Positions 50,476 to 59,668 are shown, numbered from the stretch's first letter. The stretch is 64,000 nt of DNA from UBA3951 sp050952125 (GCA_050952125.1 JBMNKK010000004.1:124001-188000); one strand, 5' to 3'. Notes: a model not told the origin generated them from the sequence alone. A program made the numbers and translations.

Positions 50476-51666
50476 TTAGTCTTGCAGCTTCTCCTTCAGA
50501 TAAGCCTTAGCTTCCTCCAGCAGGCGCGGCTCCGCCACCACATCGAATGCCGAAAGAGCCAACACCTTGGCGGCCGCCACAGCGGCATCAATGCCTCTCG
50601 GAGTAATGGTTGAATCGGCCATTTCCACCGAATGCCCTCTGGCCGATGTCGAGTTAAAGCCTATCTGTATGGCAGGCGTTACCCAGGTCACGCTTCCTAC
50701 ATCGGTCACGCCTCCGCCTGCGTATTTCTCGTCGCGAGGCGGTATCTCAAGGCCTATATACTCGAAGTTCTTGGCGCAGACTTCTTGGAGCACGGGGTAA
50801 TCGAGAGTATCTCTGAAAAGCTTCTCATGGTGCCTAAATTCGACCATGCAACCTACAGCGGCGGCCGCGGCTTCGGCACACTGCTTGACGCGGGGAATAA
50901 CGACATTCTCAAGATACTTCCAGTCGGTTGACCTTAAGGTGAACCTCATCTCTGCCAAATCTGGGATGATGTTCTGAGCGTGTCCGCCGTGAGTGATGAT
51001 ACCCGCCAGCCGGACTGAATCTTTAAGGTGGTTTCTCAGGTTTCTAATTGAGATATAGGCAGCGACGCAGGCATCAAGGGCGTTGATCCCCGCTTCAGGG
51101 TTGCCGCCTGCGTGAGAGGTTCTGCCGTGGAAGGTGATCTCCAGAGGATGGGAAGCCCAGTGTACTCCCCCGCCGACTCCGTTTCGCTGGCCGGGGTGAG
51201 CGATGAACGCCGCGTCGATATCGTCGAACACGCCGTTCTCCACCATTACGACCTTTCCTCCAATGGTCTCTTCCGCAGGCGTGCCAAGCACCAGCCACGA
51301 GGCGCTAACCTCGTCAGGCGGGCAGACCCTGGATATGGCAACTCCGGCACCTACTGCGACTGCCGCCATTAGGTTGTGGCCGCAACCGTGTCCTATACCG
51401 GGGAGCGCGTCATATTCAGCCATGAAGGCTATGTTGGGCCTTGACTTGCCCATCCGGGCCACAAAAGCGGTCGGTAGGTCCTTTAGGCCTGCCTCAACCT
51501 CAAATCCGTTTTCCGCCAGGATGGTCCGGAGCTTCTCCGACGCAAAGACCTCGTTGAGACCTGTCTCAGGGTTCTTGTACAAAGAGACGGCGATGTCCTC
51601 GATAACTGGCCTGAGTGAGTCAACTGCGAGCGCGATTTGTCTCTTGGTTTCCGGTCCTAGTTTCAC
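50476..51666 (-). CDS. M20 family metallopeptidase / amidohydrolase
   Basis: A 396-aa enzyme of the M20 (PM20D2-like) group. Metal site residues appear in GHGCGHNLMAAVA, PAEETIGGK and the lid domain HGRTSHAGGNPEAGINALDA. It probably hydrolyses N-acyl amino acids or dipeptides in the cytoplasm, but the substrate is not predictable. The GTG at 51666 with GGAGGGA 6 bases upstream is preferred to the TTG at 51681. It lies upstream of cassette 2 on the same strand with an 82-base gap, so co-transcription is possible but not shown. Confidence 0.9.
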   Translation of the reverse strand: MKLGPETKRQIALAVDSLRPVIEDIAVSLYKNPETGLNEVFASEKLRTILAENGFEVEAGLKDLPTAFVARMGKSRPNIAFMAEYDALPGIGHGCGHNLMAAVAVGAGVAISRVCPPDEVSASWLVLGTPAEETIGGKVVMVENGVFDDIDAAFIAHPGQRNGVGGGVHWASHPLEITFHGRTSHAGGNPEAGINALDACVAAYISIRNLRNHLKDSVRLAGIITHGGHAQNIIPDLAEMRFTLRSTDWKYLENVVIPRVKQCAEAAAAAVGCMVEFRHHEKLFRDTLDYPVLQEVCAKNFEYIGLEIPPRDEKYAGGGVTDVGSVTWVTPAIQIGFNSTSARGHSVEMADSTITPRGIDAAVAAAKVLALSAFDVVAEPRLLEEAKAYLKEKLQD

Positions 51667-51722
51667 GCTTGGTCCCTCCAATGGCCTTGGGCAGAATTGT
51701 GAGCCGCGTCACAACGAAGACT

Positions 51723-53054
51723 CTACTCTCCGAAAAGCGCCGCCGCCAAGAAAGAGATTAGCTGCCCCCGCGTGACAAACTCACTGCTACCCAATTCACT
51801 TCTCTCTGAAAGTAGCGATAACCTTCCGAGGCGGGCATCGTCGGACATCGGCACCGCCTCAACCATCCGGCGGCACGCGTCTACAAACGCCGAAAGAGAG
51901 ACAGAGCCTTTAGCCGGAAACAGTCTGAAACCGCCTTCAGGCCGGAAAAGCAGTGCGTTAACTATCATCTGATTGGCTGTTGTCGTAGAACCGTCTGAAC
52001 CGGAGGGGCTACTTAGTGCCGGTACCAGCATCTTTGCTATCTCCCCTACCGACGTCACGTCATCCGGCCTAACGCAATTATCGGCGAACGCCACCGGATA
52101 TCCGTTCCTTGCCAAGAGAGATGCCGCGGGGTAAACCGGGTGATCTGGCCCTATGTCGGTGAACTCCGATTCGGCGACAAGCTCAGATACGCTAACCACC
52201 CGGTACTCGTACTTCTTGAGGATTTCCATCTGGCGCTTCAGGCCGAATACGGCGGGCGCCTCGGCCGACATATTATACCCGTCCTTGTGGAAGATAATCT
52301 GGCCGTTCAACGACGAAGGATCTAGCTCGAGGGCCGTTTCCAGCCGGGCAACCATGGCGTCGACGTCCCTTGAGAAGTCACCGCAGGAAGCCTGCCACCC
52401 ACCGCCGTCGAAACTGGCGCCCATGTAGAGGTAACCGACCTGCGCGTAGACATCATAGGCGTCATAGCCGTCGGCAGTCTTGTCGATATAGTGGGCGGGG
52501 CGGCCCAAGCGCATCTTCTCTCCCGTCAGGCGGTAGATGAGATCATGGAGTTCGTAAATATCTCTCAGCACCGCGTCATAACCGGGGAGGTACCTTCGAT
52601 TCATATAGGGATAATACTGAGGGCCGAAGGCCGTGTGGGTCATGCCGTGGTTGGAAATCTCGTGGCCTTCATCGGCTATCCTCCTGACGAGATCGGGCTG
52701 AGATACGGCTCCTGCCAGGCTGTCGCAGCCGAACTCGGGATAGTGATCGTGGTAGACGCCGTTCCAATAGGCGCCCCCGATACTTCCTTGACGGTCGGGA
52801 TAGCGATACTGCGTGGTTCCAATGACGTCAAACGTGGCCCTGGCGCCATATGCCTTTAGGGTGTCAAGGATTGTGGGGGTGATTGGATCCTGGCTCGGAC
52901 GCGCAGGCGCGACGGTCGGACCATCATCGAAAGTGATGGCCACTACCCGCTTGCCTGGCGGAGGAGCAACCCTATCTATTCTGCGCACTGTTGAGATCTT
53001 GCCGGCAAGCCGCCGGCTTTTGAGCGCTTTGTAGATACCCTTAATTCCGGGCAT
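51723..53054 (-). CDS. polysaccharide deacetylase (NodB fold) with SLH-like tail
   Basis: A 443-aa protein. The NodB signature TFDDGP is at 41-46 and the metal-binding HxxxH at 136-140 (NHGMTH), with the catalytic Asp in FDDG. Beyond about residue 300 come segments with SLH-like spacing (PVYPAASLLARNGYPVAFAD, VTSVGEIAKMLVPALSS, TRGQLISFLAAALFGE) that could attach it to the wall. A signal peptide is not evident, since the N-terminus starts with a Lys/Arg-rich segment. It overlaps the ATP-grasp gene by 14 bases and is likely a polymer deacetylase. Confidence 0.85.
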   Translation of the reverse strand: MPGIKGIYKALKSRRLAGKISTVRRIDRVAPPPGKRVVAITFDDGPTVAPARPSQDPITPTILDTLKAYGARATFDVIGTTQYRYPDRQGSIGGAYWNGVYHDHYPEFGCDSLAGAVSQPDLVRRIADEGHEISNHGMTHTAFGPQYYPYMNRRYLPGYDAVLRDIYELHDLIYRLTGEKMRLGRPAHYIDKTADGYDAYDVYAQVGYLYMGASFDGGGWQASCGDFSRDVDAMVARLETALELDPSSLNGQIIFHKDGYNMSAEAPAVFGLKRQMEILKKYEYRVVSVSELVAESEFTDIGPDHPVYPAASLLARNGYPVAFADNCVRPDDVTSVGEIAKMLVPALSSPSGSDGSTTTANQMIVNALLFRPEGGFRLFPAKGSVSLSAFVDACRRMVEAVPMSDDARLGRLSLLSERSELGSSEFVTRGQLISFLAAALFGE

Positions 53055-54222
53055 GTCTTTTATGTAGTCCTCCTACCAGGTACATGAGACCGGGCAGCGG
53101 GTCTCTCACCTGGAACAATCCGTCGCGAAGGAAAGGGTTCATGAGTTCCAAAGCCGCGCTGGCAACATAACCCAAACGACTTCGCGACTCTCTTGCATAC
53201 GCCGGAATTGACGCGAAGTCCTGCGGGAAGAAGCGAATCCTCATGCCGTCTCTCTGCTCGGCAACAGGCATTTGAGACCCTATGCAGGCGTTATAGTACG
53301 CGCGGGCAAAATCGACGCCGGCCAGATTCGCCAGCGCCATACTGCCCCAAAACCTGGGGTTCACCTCAAGCAGGTGAAACTTCCCCTCTCTGTCGCGGCG
53401 GAAATCGAGCATTGCCATCCCCTGCCACTTGAGCCGGGATAGAAGCATGCGTGAGTACTCGATTAGCTCCGGCGCCGCGGCAGATTCCGCGTACACGGTG
53501 GGTCCGGCCTCCATCGGCTTTTGGCGGAGGCTCCTGTATGTGAAGGATGCGGCGGGCCTGGACTCCGCGTCATAGAGTAGGGCGGCCCCCCAGTCTTCTC
53601 CCTCTACGTAGTCCTGGATAAGCGGGTTGGGCTGCTTTCGATCCATTCCCGGATATACTCGCGCGACCTCAACAGGGTCGCGGCAGATGGCAAACCGTTC
53701 AGCTGCCGAAAGGCCCATATCCTCCCCTGAGCGGTACTTGACGATCACGGGGTACGCCAGATCACGTGCCCATTCTTGCAGCGCGCCGGGATCTTGAGGA
53801 TCCACACCCTCTTCTCGAGGAAACCGGGTAGAGGGAGCGGGTATGCCCAAGTCCGTCGCGATCCTGTAGCATGCCTCCTTGTCGTGGGCCTGCATAAGGG
53901 AATCATACGGAGGTACCAGGAACTTGGCACGGTTCGAATACTGGGCGCGGTGTTTGGACAAGAGAGACACGAACGGGGTAAACACCGGAACGACAACGCC
54001 GCCCGCCGCGGCATCGACTAGAACACTCACATCGGCAAGGGACAGAGCCGTGTGGGAGCCTTTGGGCAACTCGATCTTCTCCGAAGCAAACTTCGAGTAG
54101 AAACCGAGGTTCAAGACATCCGCGGCCTCGGCAGAGGCCGTACTGACCCCCATACTCCCCAGCGACCGGATGATGGTAACGGCGACGCGGAGCCTTCCAT
54201 CGGTCACAACGGCCTTGTCCAA
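53041..54222 (-). CDS. ATP-grasp domain protein
   Basis: A 393-aa protein with a pre-ATP-grasp half and an ATP-grasp fold: DKEACYRIATDLGIPAPS, YPVIVKYRSGEDMGLSA, QDYVEGEDWGAALLYD and LEVNPRFWGSMALANLAGVD. The last segment holds the Mg-binding Glu/Asn pattern. Such proteins ligate carboxylates to amines or similar groups; the substrate is unknown. The TTG at 54222 has GGGAGG 8 bases upstream. It overlaps the deacetylase gene, which suggests a shared task on a cell-wall glycan or peptide. It is divergent from guaB. Confidence 0.85.
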   Translation of the reverse strand: MDKAVVTDGRLRVAVTIIRSLGSMGVSTASAEAADVLNLGFYSKFASEKIELPKGSHTALSLADVSVLVDAAAGGVVVPVFTPFVSLLSKHRAQYSNRAKFLVPPYDSLMQAHDKEACYRIATDLGIPAPSTRFPREEGVDPQDPGALQEWARDLAYPVIVKYRSGEDMGLSAAERFAICRDPVEVARVYPGMDRKQPNPLIQDYVEGEDWGAALLYDAESRPAASFTYRSLRQKPMEAGPTVYAESAAAPELIEYSRMLLSRLKWQGMAMLDFRRDREGKFHLLEVNPRFWGSMALANLAGVDFARAYYNACIGSQMPVAEQRDGMRIRFFPQDFASIPAYARESRSRLGYVASAALELMNPFLRDGLFQVRDPLPGLMYLVGGLHKRHARN

Positions 54223-54308
54223 GCCGAAAACCTCCCAGCATGTGCCAAAAACTAATGACAGTATACCGTCAAGAGGGCGTGTCGGGGAATCACCGCACAA
54301 TTTACGTA

Positions 54309-54337
54309 TTGATGCTCAATTAGCCAAGTGTTATACT
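54309..54337 (+). promoter_or_regulatory. sigma-A type promoter of guaB
   Basis: TTGATG, a 17-base spacer and TATACT, with a start near 54344 and a 32-base leader to the ATG. GGGAGG is present in the leader. No riboswitch was seen. Confidence 0.7.
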
Positions 54338-54375
54338 CCGTAAAATACCCCTAAGACCAAAGGGAGGTCTGCCCC

Positions 54376-55830
54376 ATGAAAAAGGAAGACAAGTTCCTGG
54401 AGGAAGGCCTTTCGTTCGACGATGTTCTCCTTGTTCCCGATTACTCCGAAATCCTGCCTCGTGAAGTTGATGTAACTACAAGACTCAGCGCCTCAGTGAA
54501 ACTCGGTATCCCCTTACTCTCCGCGGCGATGGACACCGTCACCGAAACCCGGATGGCAATCGCCATGGCTAGAGAAGGCGGCCTGGGCATCATCCACAAG
54601 AACATGACAATCGAGAGGCAGGCGCAGGAAGTCGACAGGGTCAAAAGATCGGAGCACGGAGTCATAGCCGATCCCTTCTTCCTCTCGCCTGACAAAACGG
54701 TTAAGGACGCGCTCGCTCTGATGGCCAAGTACCACATATCGGGCGTGCCGGTCGTGATGGGCGACAAGCTCGTCGGAATCATCACAAACAGGGATATTCG
54801 CTTTGAAGAAGATCACACGAAGTCGATATGCGAGGTCATGACCAGCCAAGGCTTAATAACAGCTCCCGTCGGCACCTCGCTCGAAGAGGCTAAACGTCTG
54901 ATGGGCAAGCACAAGATCGAGAAATTGCCGTTGGTGGACGGCGATTTTCATCTCAAGGGCCTAATAACGCTCAAAGATATTGAGAAGACCCGCATGTATC
55001 CGAGGGCAGCCAAGGACTCCCGCGGAAGGCTTCTTGCGGGCGCATCTGTAGGAGTCGGCGGGATGGATCGAGTTAAAGCCCTGGTGGACGCGGGCGTGGA
55101 CGTGATCGTGGTCGACAGCGCTCACGGCCACTCAAAGGGCGTGCTCGATACTGTAAGCAGCATCAAGGAAAAGTACCCGGAGAAGACCGTGATCGCTGGC
55201 AACGTGGCCACCGCCGACGGAGCTCGGGCGCTTATCGAGAGGGGAGCAGACTGCATTAAGGTAGGCGTAGGGCCCGGATCCATCTGCACCACGAGAGTGG
55301 TGACCGGTGCAGGCGTTCCTCAACTGACAGCGATCTTCAACGCGGCTACGGCGGCAAAAGAGCACGGCGTGCCGGTGATCGCCGACGGCGGCGTCAAGTA
55401 CTCGGGCGATATCGCCAAAGCGATCGCGGCAGGAGCCGACGCGGTGATGCTGGGAGGGCTCTTGGCCGGAACCGATGAGAGCCCGGGTGAGATGGAGATC
55501 TGGCAGGGCCGCAGCTTCAAAGTGTACCGGGGTATGGGTTCGATGGGAGCGATGAAGGAAGGGTCTGCCGACCGGTACTTCCAGGAGGCTTCGTCGAAAT
55601 TGGTCCCCGAAGGTATTGAGGGCCGGGTGCCCTACAAAGGTCCCGTCACCGAAACCATCTTCCAGCTTATCGGCGGGCTCAGGGCGGGCATGGGTTACTG
55701 CGGGTGCGCCAACATTGAAGAGATGCACGCCAAAGCCAAGCTGATCAGGATAACAGACTCAGGAGTCAGGGAAAGCCATCCGCACGATGTGAATATCACA
55801 AAGGAAGCACCGAACTACACGCCCAGATAA
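54376..55830 (+). CDS. guaB: inosine-5'-monophosphate dehydrogenase
   Basis: A 484-aa enzyme oxidising IMP to XMP with NAD, the first step to GMP. Two CBS domains interrupt the TIM barrel (residues about 95-205). The catalytic Cys loop is GVGPGSICTTR, and the flap has MGSMGAMKEGSADRYFQ. The start KEDKFLEEGLSFDDVLLVPD is standard. It has its own promoter and terminator, and stands apart from the purine operon about 17 kb away. Confidence 0.97.
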   Translation: MKKEDKFLEEGLSFDDVLLVPDYSEILPREVDVTTRLSASVKLGIPLLSAAMDTVTETRMAIAMAREGGLGIIHKNMTIERQAQEVDRVKRSEHGVIADPFFLSPDKTVKDALALMAKYHISGVPVVMGDKLVGIITNRDIRFEEDHTKSICEVMTSQGLITAPVGTSLEEAKRLMGKHKIEKLPLVDGDFHLKGLITLKDIEKTRMYPRAAKDSRGRLLAGASVGVGGMDRVKALVDAGVDVIVVDSAHGHSKGVLDTVSSIKEKYPEKTVIAGNVATADGARALIERGADCIKVGVGPGSICTTRVVTGAGVPQLTAIFNAATAAKEHGVPVIADGGVKYSGDIAKAIAAGADAVMLGGLLAGTDESPGEMEIWQGRSFKVYRGMGSMGAMKEGSADRYFQEASSKLVPEGIEGRVPYKGPVTETIFQLIGGLRAGMGYCGCANIEEMHAKAKLIRITDSGVRESHPHDVNITKEAPNYTPR

Positions 55831-55848
55831 TACTCTGTAGACGATGCT

Positions 55849-55888
55849 CCGCCTGCCCCTCACACCGAGGCGGCAGGCGGGGGCGTAG
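55849..55888 (+). terminator. Rho-independent terminator of guaB
   Basis: CCGCCTGCC pairs with GGCAGGCGG around a 14-base loop, followed by GGGCGTAGTTTTA. It ends just before the 3' end of the convergent transglutaminase gene. Confidence 0.75.
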
Positions 55889-55890
55889 TT

Positions 55891-56733
55891 TTAAACAAGA
55901 ACCGTTCCGGCTACTACCATTTCCGGCGGCACGGCCAAGCCGGGTTCCTCCCGGTAGAGCCTGGCGACTTCCGCCTCATCTCCCTCGACCAACGCGTGAG
56001 CTAGTCTGTCCAGCAAAGCGTACTGCTCGGCTGTAAGTGAATTATCGTCTCCCTGAACCAAACCCCAAACGTCCCAAGGGAGCATCTCGGCACCGTTTCG
56101 CGCGGCAGCTTCCCGGAGCAGATTGCCTCGTATGAACCACAAGCCCCGCATGTCGAAGATGCCGAACTTGTCAGGGTCTTCTCCGCCCTCGCGGCACCTC
56201 AGCCAAGCTTCGGAAGCGTCAACAAATCGCCCTTCGGGCATGTCCGATGTATCGAAATCAATCCCCAACCGCTCGCGCTGAAGATCGTCAAGCTGCGCAT
56301 CGACCGTTACCCAACGCTCGCCGTCCCAGTACTCGCACACCCAGTGATCCTCGAAGTGGCCCGGCATAAAGTAGGTGCCAAACCCACATCTGGCCCTGGC
56401 AGGCACTCCCTGATGCCGGAGTATCGAGCACAGGAGCACGGTGTAGTCGCGGCAGTTGCCGTAGAAGCGTTTATCCATCGACCTGCAAAGGGTCAGCGGC
56501 GATGGGTCGAGCTCCTTCACTTTCTCAAGAATACGGGAAACCAACCTGGCCTGAACGTGACTCTCCTGGCTTTCGGTAGGCGTTACGCCGTACGTGGGGG
56601 CCCAGAAAATGTGCAGAAAGAGACCTTGGATAACCTTGACCAGCGCCGCGATATCGCGCGGGAGGTTGTTGAACTCAGGAGCCATTCTTCCGGGATCGGT
56701 AACCTTTGACTGAGGCAAGTATCTGGAAACCAA
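55891..56733 (-). CDS. transglutaminase-like domain protein
   Basis: A 280-aa soluble protein with the papain-like transglutaminase core. The triad is C94 (YGNCRDYTVLLCSIL), H130 (FEDHWVCEYW) and D145 (RWVTVDAQLDD). No signal peptide, so it is probably cytoplasmic and might be a peptidase and not a crosslinking enzyme. The region after residue 155 is a helical extension of about 120 residues. The TTG at 56733 with GAGGGGA 8 bases upstream is preferred to the GTG at 56742, which directly abuts the site. A 208-base gap without a recognised feature separates it from the Cys-rich gene upstream. Confidence 0.85.
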   Translation of the reverse strand: MVSRYLPQSKVTDPGRMAPEFNNLPRDIAALVKVIQGLFLHIFWAPTYGVTPTESQESHVQARLVSRILEKVKELDPSPLTLCRSMDKRFYGNCRDYTVLLCSILRHQGVPARARCGFGTYFMPGHFEDHWVCEYWDGERWVTVDAQLDDLQRERLGIDFDTSDMPEGRFVDASEAWLRCREGGEDPDKFGIFDMRGLWFIRGNLLREAAARNGAEMLPWDVWGLVQGDDNSLTAEQYALLDRLAHALVEGDEAEVARLYREEPGLAVPPEMVVAGTVLV

Positions 56734-56941
56734 AGATCCCACTCCCCTCGGCTATGCATGTCCCACCGCAGTCTATCACGGAGGCGAGGGGATTGAACAG
56801 AAACGGATAAACCAAGGCAGCAAATGAAGCAATTCAGAAATCCGGCAAAGAGTAGAGAACGTCGACTCCCCCGGACTACCGAGAAGTTGCCCGCTGCCTT
56901 GGCTATACGTAATCGCCCGCCCTCCCCCAAGGATAGCCGTT

Positions 56942-57475
56942 CTAGGAGTCGCAGTCGTCCTCGCAGCGGTCACGACGGCACCGGTCTCTATCCTTCTTGC
57001 AGAACGGGCAAACCACTGGGAGCATGTCGGCGGCCGTTATTACGTACTCGGCCTCAGAGTCGGATGAGTGACCTTCATGGACGGCTACAAATGCCCTAAT
57101 AGCCGCGTGATCAGGCTTCGGACAGAAGACTACTTCGAAAATGCCCTCGGAAGCACAAAGAACGGCATCCTCGGCGCAGCAGCGGCCAATATCCCTCAGA
57201 AGCTTGCAGTCGACTTCCTTGGGCGGGCAGCATTCGATGTCGAAGAGCTTGACCTCGACGTCGATGCACCCCCTGCCGACGTTCTGTACGTTAGCGGTCA
57301 CCGCTACCTTCTGACCGCACGGGATGAAGAACGGACCTGTGCTGAGCGGCCCTTTTACGGGGGTGAGAGCGCCCAGGGCTCTCTCTATGTCCTTCACTTC
57401 ATCCTTGATCTCTCTCAGCCCGAATCTGGGGTCCTCAAGTAAATCCAATACCCTGCAAACTGGGGTCTTGAGCAC
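56942..57475 (-). CDS. Cys-rich protein of unknown function
   Basis: A 177-aa protein with about 18 Cys. The N-terminus is a short helical part (REIKDEVKDIERALGAL) and the motif STGPFFIPCGQKVAVTANVQ leads into a beta domain, as in some spore-surface and exosporium-type proteins. The middle holds ECCPPKEVDCKLL and RCCAEDAVLCAS, and the end CPFCKKDRDRCRRDRCEDDC is a probable metal-binding tail. The GTG at 57475 stands 9 bases from AAAGGAGG, while the TTG at 57484 would overlap it. It is divergent from the ArsR gene, 139 bases apart. A spore-coat or metal-related role is a guess. Confidence 0.7.
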   Translation of the reverse strand: MLKTPVCRVLDLLEDPRFGLREIKDEVKDIERALGALTPVKGPLSTGPFFIPCGQKVAVTANVQNVGRGCIDVEVKLFDIECCPPKEVDCKLLRDIGRCCAEDAVLCASEGIFEVVFCPKPDHAAIRAFVAVHEGHSSDSEAEYVITAADMLPVVCPFCKKDRDRCRRDRCEDDCDS

Positions 57476-57590
57476 TATGACCAACCTCCTTTCGGTGTGC
57501 TCTCCATCGTATGAAAAGGAGGTCGGTTATGTTAACGAGATGAGCGCGGGTCGCCGATGCCGGTTCTAGCCCTGTGTGCTCCACTAAGCA

Positions 57591-57596
57591 TATAAT
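57591..57596 (+). promoter_or_regulatory. -10 box of the ArsR gene
   Basis: A perfect TATAAT is followed by GGCGGAGG and the ATG at 57615. No good -35 hexamer was found at normal spacing, so the promoter is weak or regulated. No clear palindromic ArsR operator was recognised. Confidence 0.4.
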
Positions 57597-57614
57597 AGAG
57601 GCGGAGGTGTGGGA

Positions 57615-57989
57615 ATGAAGGCGTTCACGTCTGCGTTTAAAGCGTTATCGGACCTAACCCGGATTCGGGCGCTGCGCATGATCCTGATCGCCGGCGGTCC
57701 GGTGTGCGTTTGTGAACTCGCCGATGCCCTTCAATTGCCCCAGTACCAGGTATCAAAGCACCTGGCAGTCCTGAGACAGGCGGGCCTGGTCACGGATTCG
57801 CGAGTTGGAACGTGGGTCTATTACTCTATCCCGGCTCGAGCCTCTCACTTCAAGTCCGCTCTGTTCGAGCTGGTGACTCTACACGTAGACGGCCATCTTT
57901 TCGATAAGGACGCAGCGCGGCTAAAGGCGCGCCTCGAACTGAGAGAAGAGGGCAGGTGCGTGCTCGGCCCCAGCCGCACCGGAAACTGA
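57615..57989 (+). CDS. ArsR-family metal(loid)-sensing repressor
   Basis: A 124-aa winged-helix protein: ALSDLTRIRALRMILIAGG, then VCVCELADALQLPQYQVSKHLAVLRQAGLV in part. C31 and C33 in VCVCEL correspond to the alpha-3 As(III)/Sb(III) site, although only two of the usual three Cys are seen. GGAGG lies 8 bases before the ATG, so it is chosen over the GTG at 57609. It is convergent with the two-gene permease operon and probably represses genes for metal(loid) efflux. Confidence 0.9.
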   Translation: MKAFTSAFKALSDLTRIRALRMILIAGGPVCVCELADALQLPQYQVSKHLAVLRQAGLVTDSRVGTWVYYSIPARASHFKSALFELVTLHVDGHLFDKDAARLKARLELREEGRCVLGPSRTGN

Positions 57990-58000
57990 CTTTGAGATCT

Positions 58001-58636
58001 TCAGCAGCACCTCGAATCTGAATCCCGTGAGGAACAACAGTGTCTGCTGCCCTTGCCAGCTCTGGATTTACGGCGTCTCGTCCGGCTCTTCATCTTGCTT
58101 CTAGCCGCATAAAACCGCTTTAGGTTCTCCGGCACAACATAGCGGCCTTCAGGAGGCCTTTTTTCGTTCCCGCCGTAGACTTCCCTGAGTATGGCATCCA
58201 CGATCAGTTCTTTGGGAAGAACGGTGTAGTCTCTGCCCCGGTAAACCCATACTCGACAATCTACGTCCTCGCCGCAAAGGTCTCCGCAGGACTCGCAGGT
58301 ACTCTCCTTGACCTCCATCTGTATGTCACGGCCGTTCACTCGGATAGTGGGCGAACTGACGAACCTGTGCTTCTCTGCCAGTTCTTCGGTATTCACATTG
58401 ATCTTGTTCACAACTACCTCGGCGCCTGCGGCCTTAAGCACCTGGGAAACCTCAGATAGCGCTTGATCAAGACTCTGATCGGCTCCCTGGCAGCGAGTGC
58501 ATACGCTTAAGTCAAGGTACAGGAAATCGATCTCAACGCGCTTCCCGGCCTCCTCAGCTGCGACCTCAGGCTGAACGCTGCAGCACCCGGAACCGGGAGA
58601 ACAGCAGCCGCTGTTCTCGGCATTCTTGTTGGTCAC
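58001..58636 (-). CDS. DUF2703 domain protein with Cys-rich ends
   Basis: A 211-aa protein. The N-terminal tail carries CC pairs (C11, C12, C18, C19). The DUF2703 thioredoxin-like domain follows (LDLSVCTRCQGADQSLDQAL, with CxxC at C46-C49, then VVVNKINVNTEELAEK and VSSPTIRVNGRDIQMEV), and the C-terminal part has CESCGDLCGEDVDCRVW. It ends in a basic and Cys-rich tail (SRHCCSSRDSDSRCC). Members sit in metal(loid) operons and may act as thiol carriers. GTG start with GAGGAG upstream. It is directly downstream of the permease gene. Confidence 0.85.
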   Translation of the reverse strand: MTNKNAENSGCCSPGSGCCSVQPEVAAEEAGKRVEIDFLYLDLSVCTRCQGADQSLDQALSEVSQVLKAAGAEVVVNKINVNTEELAEKHRFVSSPTIRVNGRDIQMEVKESTCESCGDLCGEDVDCRVWVYRGRDYTVLPKELIVDAILREVYGGNEKRPPEGRYVVPENLKRFYAARSKMKSRTRRRKSRAGKGSRHCCSSRDSDSRCC

Positions 58637-58672
58637 GATCCACCACTCCTCAGTGTTCGATCCTCTCTCCGC

Positions 58673-59668
58673 TCACACAAGCAACGAACCAAAGGCGTTG
58701 AAGACATAGCCGATAGCGATTATGCCCAGCGTGACAATCCCGACAAAGATGCCCAGGAGCCTGGGTTTTACGACCTTGCTCAGCATTACTATGGAAGGCA
58801 GAGAAAGGGCGGTGACAGCCATCATGAACGACAGGATAGTCCCAAGACCGACGCCCTTTGCATAGAGAGCATCTGCTACCGGAATGGTCCCGAAGATGTC
58901 CGCATACATGGGGACACCTACCGCAGTCGCGAGGATTACCGACAGAGGATTTCCGGCACCCAAAACACTCTGTACCCACCCGGCAGGAATCCAGTTGTGG
59001 ATTACGGCTCCAATCCCCACCCCGATTAGCACGTACGGGTACACCCTTGCCACGGTGTCCTTCACATGCTCAATGGCGTATTGCGAGCGCTCTTCGGGCG
59101 TGAGGTCCGATGACTCTAGATCAATGCTGCTGCCCGACGTGAGCTTCTGAACATCCTGCTCGAGGCCAAGCCTTCCGAGGATTGTGCCGCACGCAACCGC
59201 CAGGACCAGTCCGACGATTACATACGCCACGGCTACCTTGGCGCCAAACACGCTCATGAGAAGTATGACCGAACCTAAATCGACGAGCGGAGATGAGATG
59301 AGAAATGAAAAGGTGACGCTCAACGGGAGCCCCGCATTTGTGAAGCCTATGAATAGGGGGATAGATGAACAGCTGCAAAACGGAGTCACGGTCCCCAAGA
59401 GCGCGCTCAGAGTGTTAGCTGTGACGCCGTGGAACCTGCCCAGGATCTTCTTGGTCCTCTCGGGCGGAAAGTGGCTTTGAACATACGAAATGATGTAGAT
59501 CAAGGTGGATAACAGCGCGAGTATCTTGATCGTGTCGTACAAGAAGAACTGGACACTGCCACCGAGGCGCGTGCTGATGTCGAGGCCCAGAGATGACAGG
59601 AGGTTCCCCACGAGGGCGTTCAGCCAGTTCATCCCCAATATCTGTTTCTGAAAGAAGTCCCAACCCAT
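58673..59668 (-). CDS. ArsP/DUF318-type permease
   Basis: A 331-aa membrane protein with about eight to ten helices. The family motif TPFCSCSSIPLFIGF is present with C98 and C100, and a second conserved motif is GVPMYADIFGTIPVADAL. Family members export methylarsenicals or other metal(loid) species; the exact substrate is not readable. It is encoded with the DUF2703 protein and opposite an ArsR repressor, forming a small resistance unit without an arsenate reductase. ATG at 59668; the usual ribosome binding site is poorly placed. Confidence 0.88.
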   Translation of the reverse strand: MGWDFFQKQILGMNWLNALVGNLLSSLGLDISTRLGGSVQFFLYDTIKILALLSTLIYIISYVQSHFPPERTKKILGRFHGVTANTLSALLGTVTPFCSCSSIPLFIGFTNAGLPLSVTFSFLISSPLVDLGSVILLMSVFGAKVAVAYVIVGLVLAVACGTILGRLGLEQDVQKLTSGSSIDLESSDLTPEERSQYAIEHVKDTVARVYPYVLIGVGIGAVIHNWIPAGWVQSVLGAGNPLSVILATAVGVPMYADIFGTIPVADALYAKGVGLGTILSFMMAVTALSLPSIVMLSKVVKPRLLGIFVGIVTLGIIAIGYVFNAFGSLLV

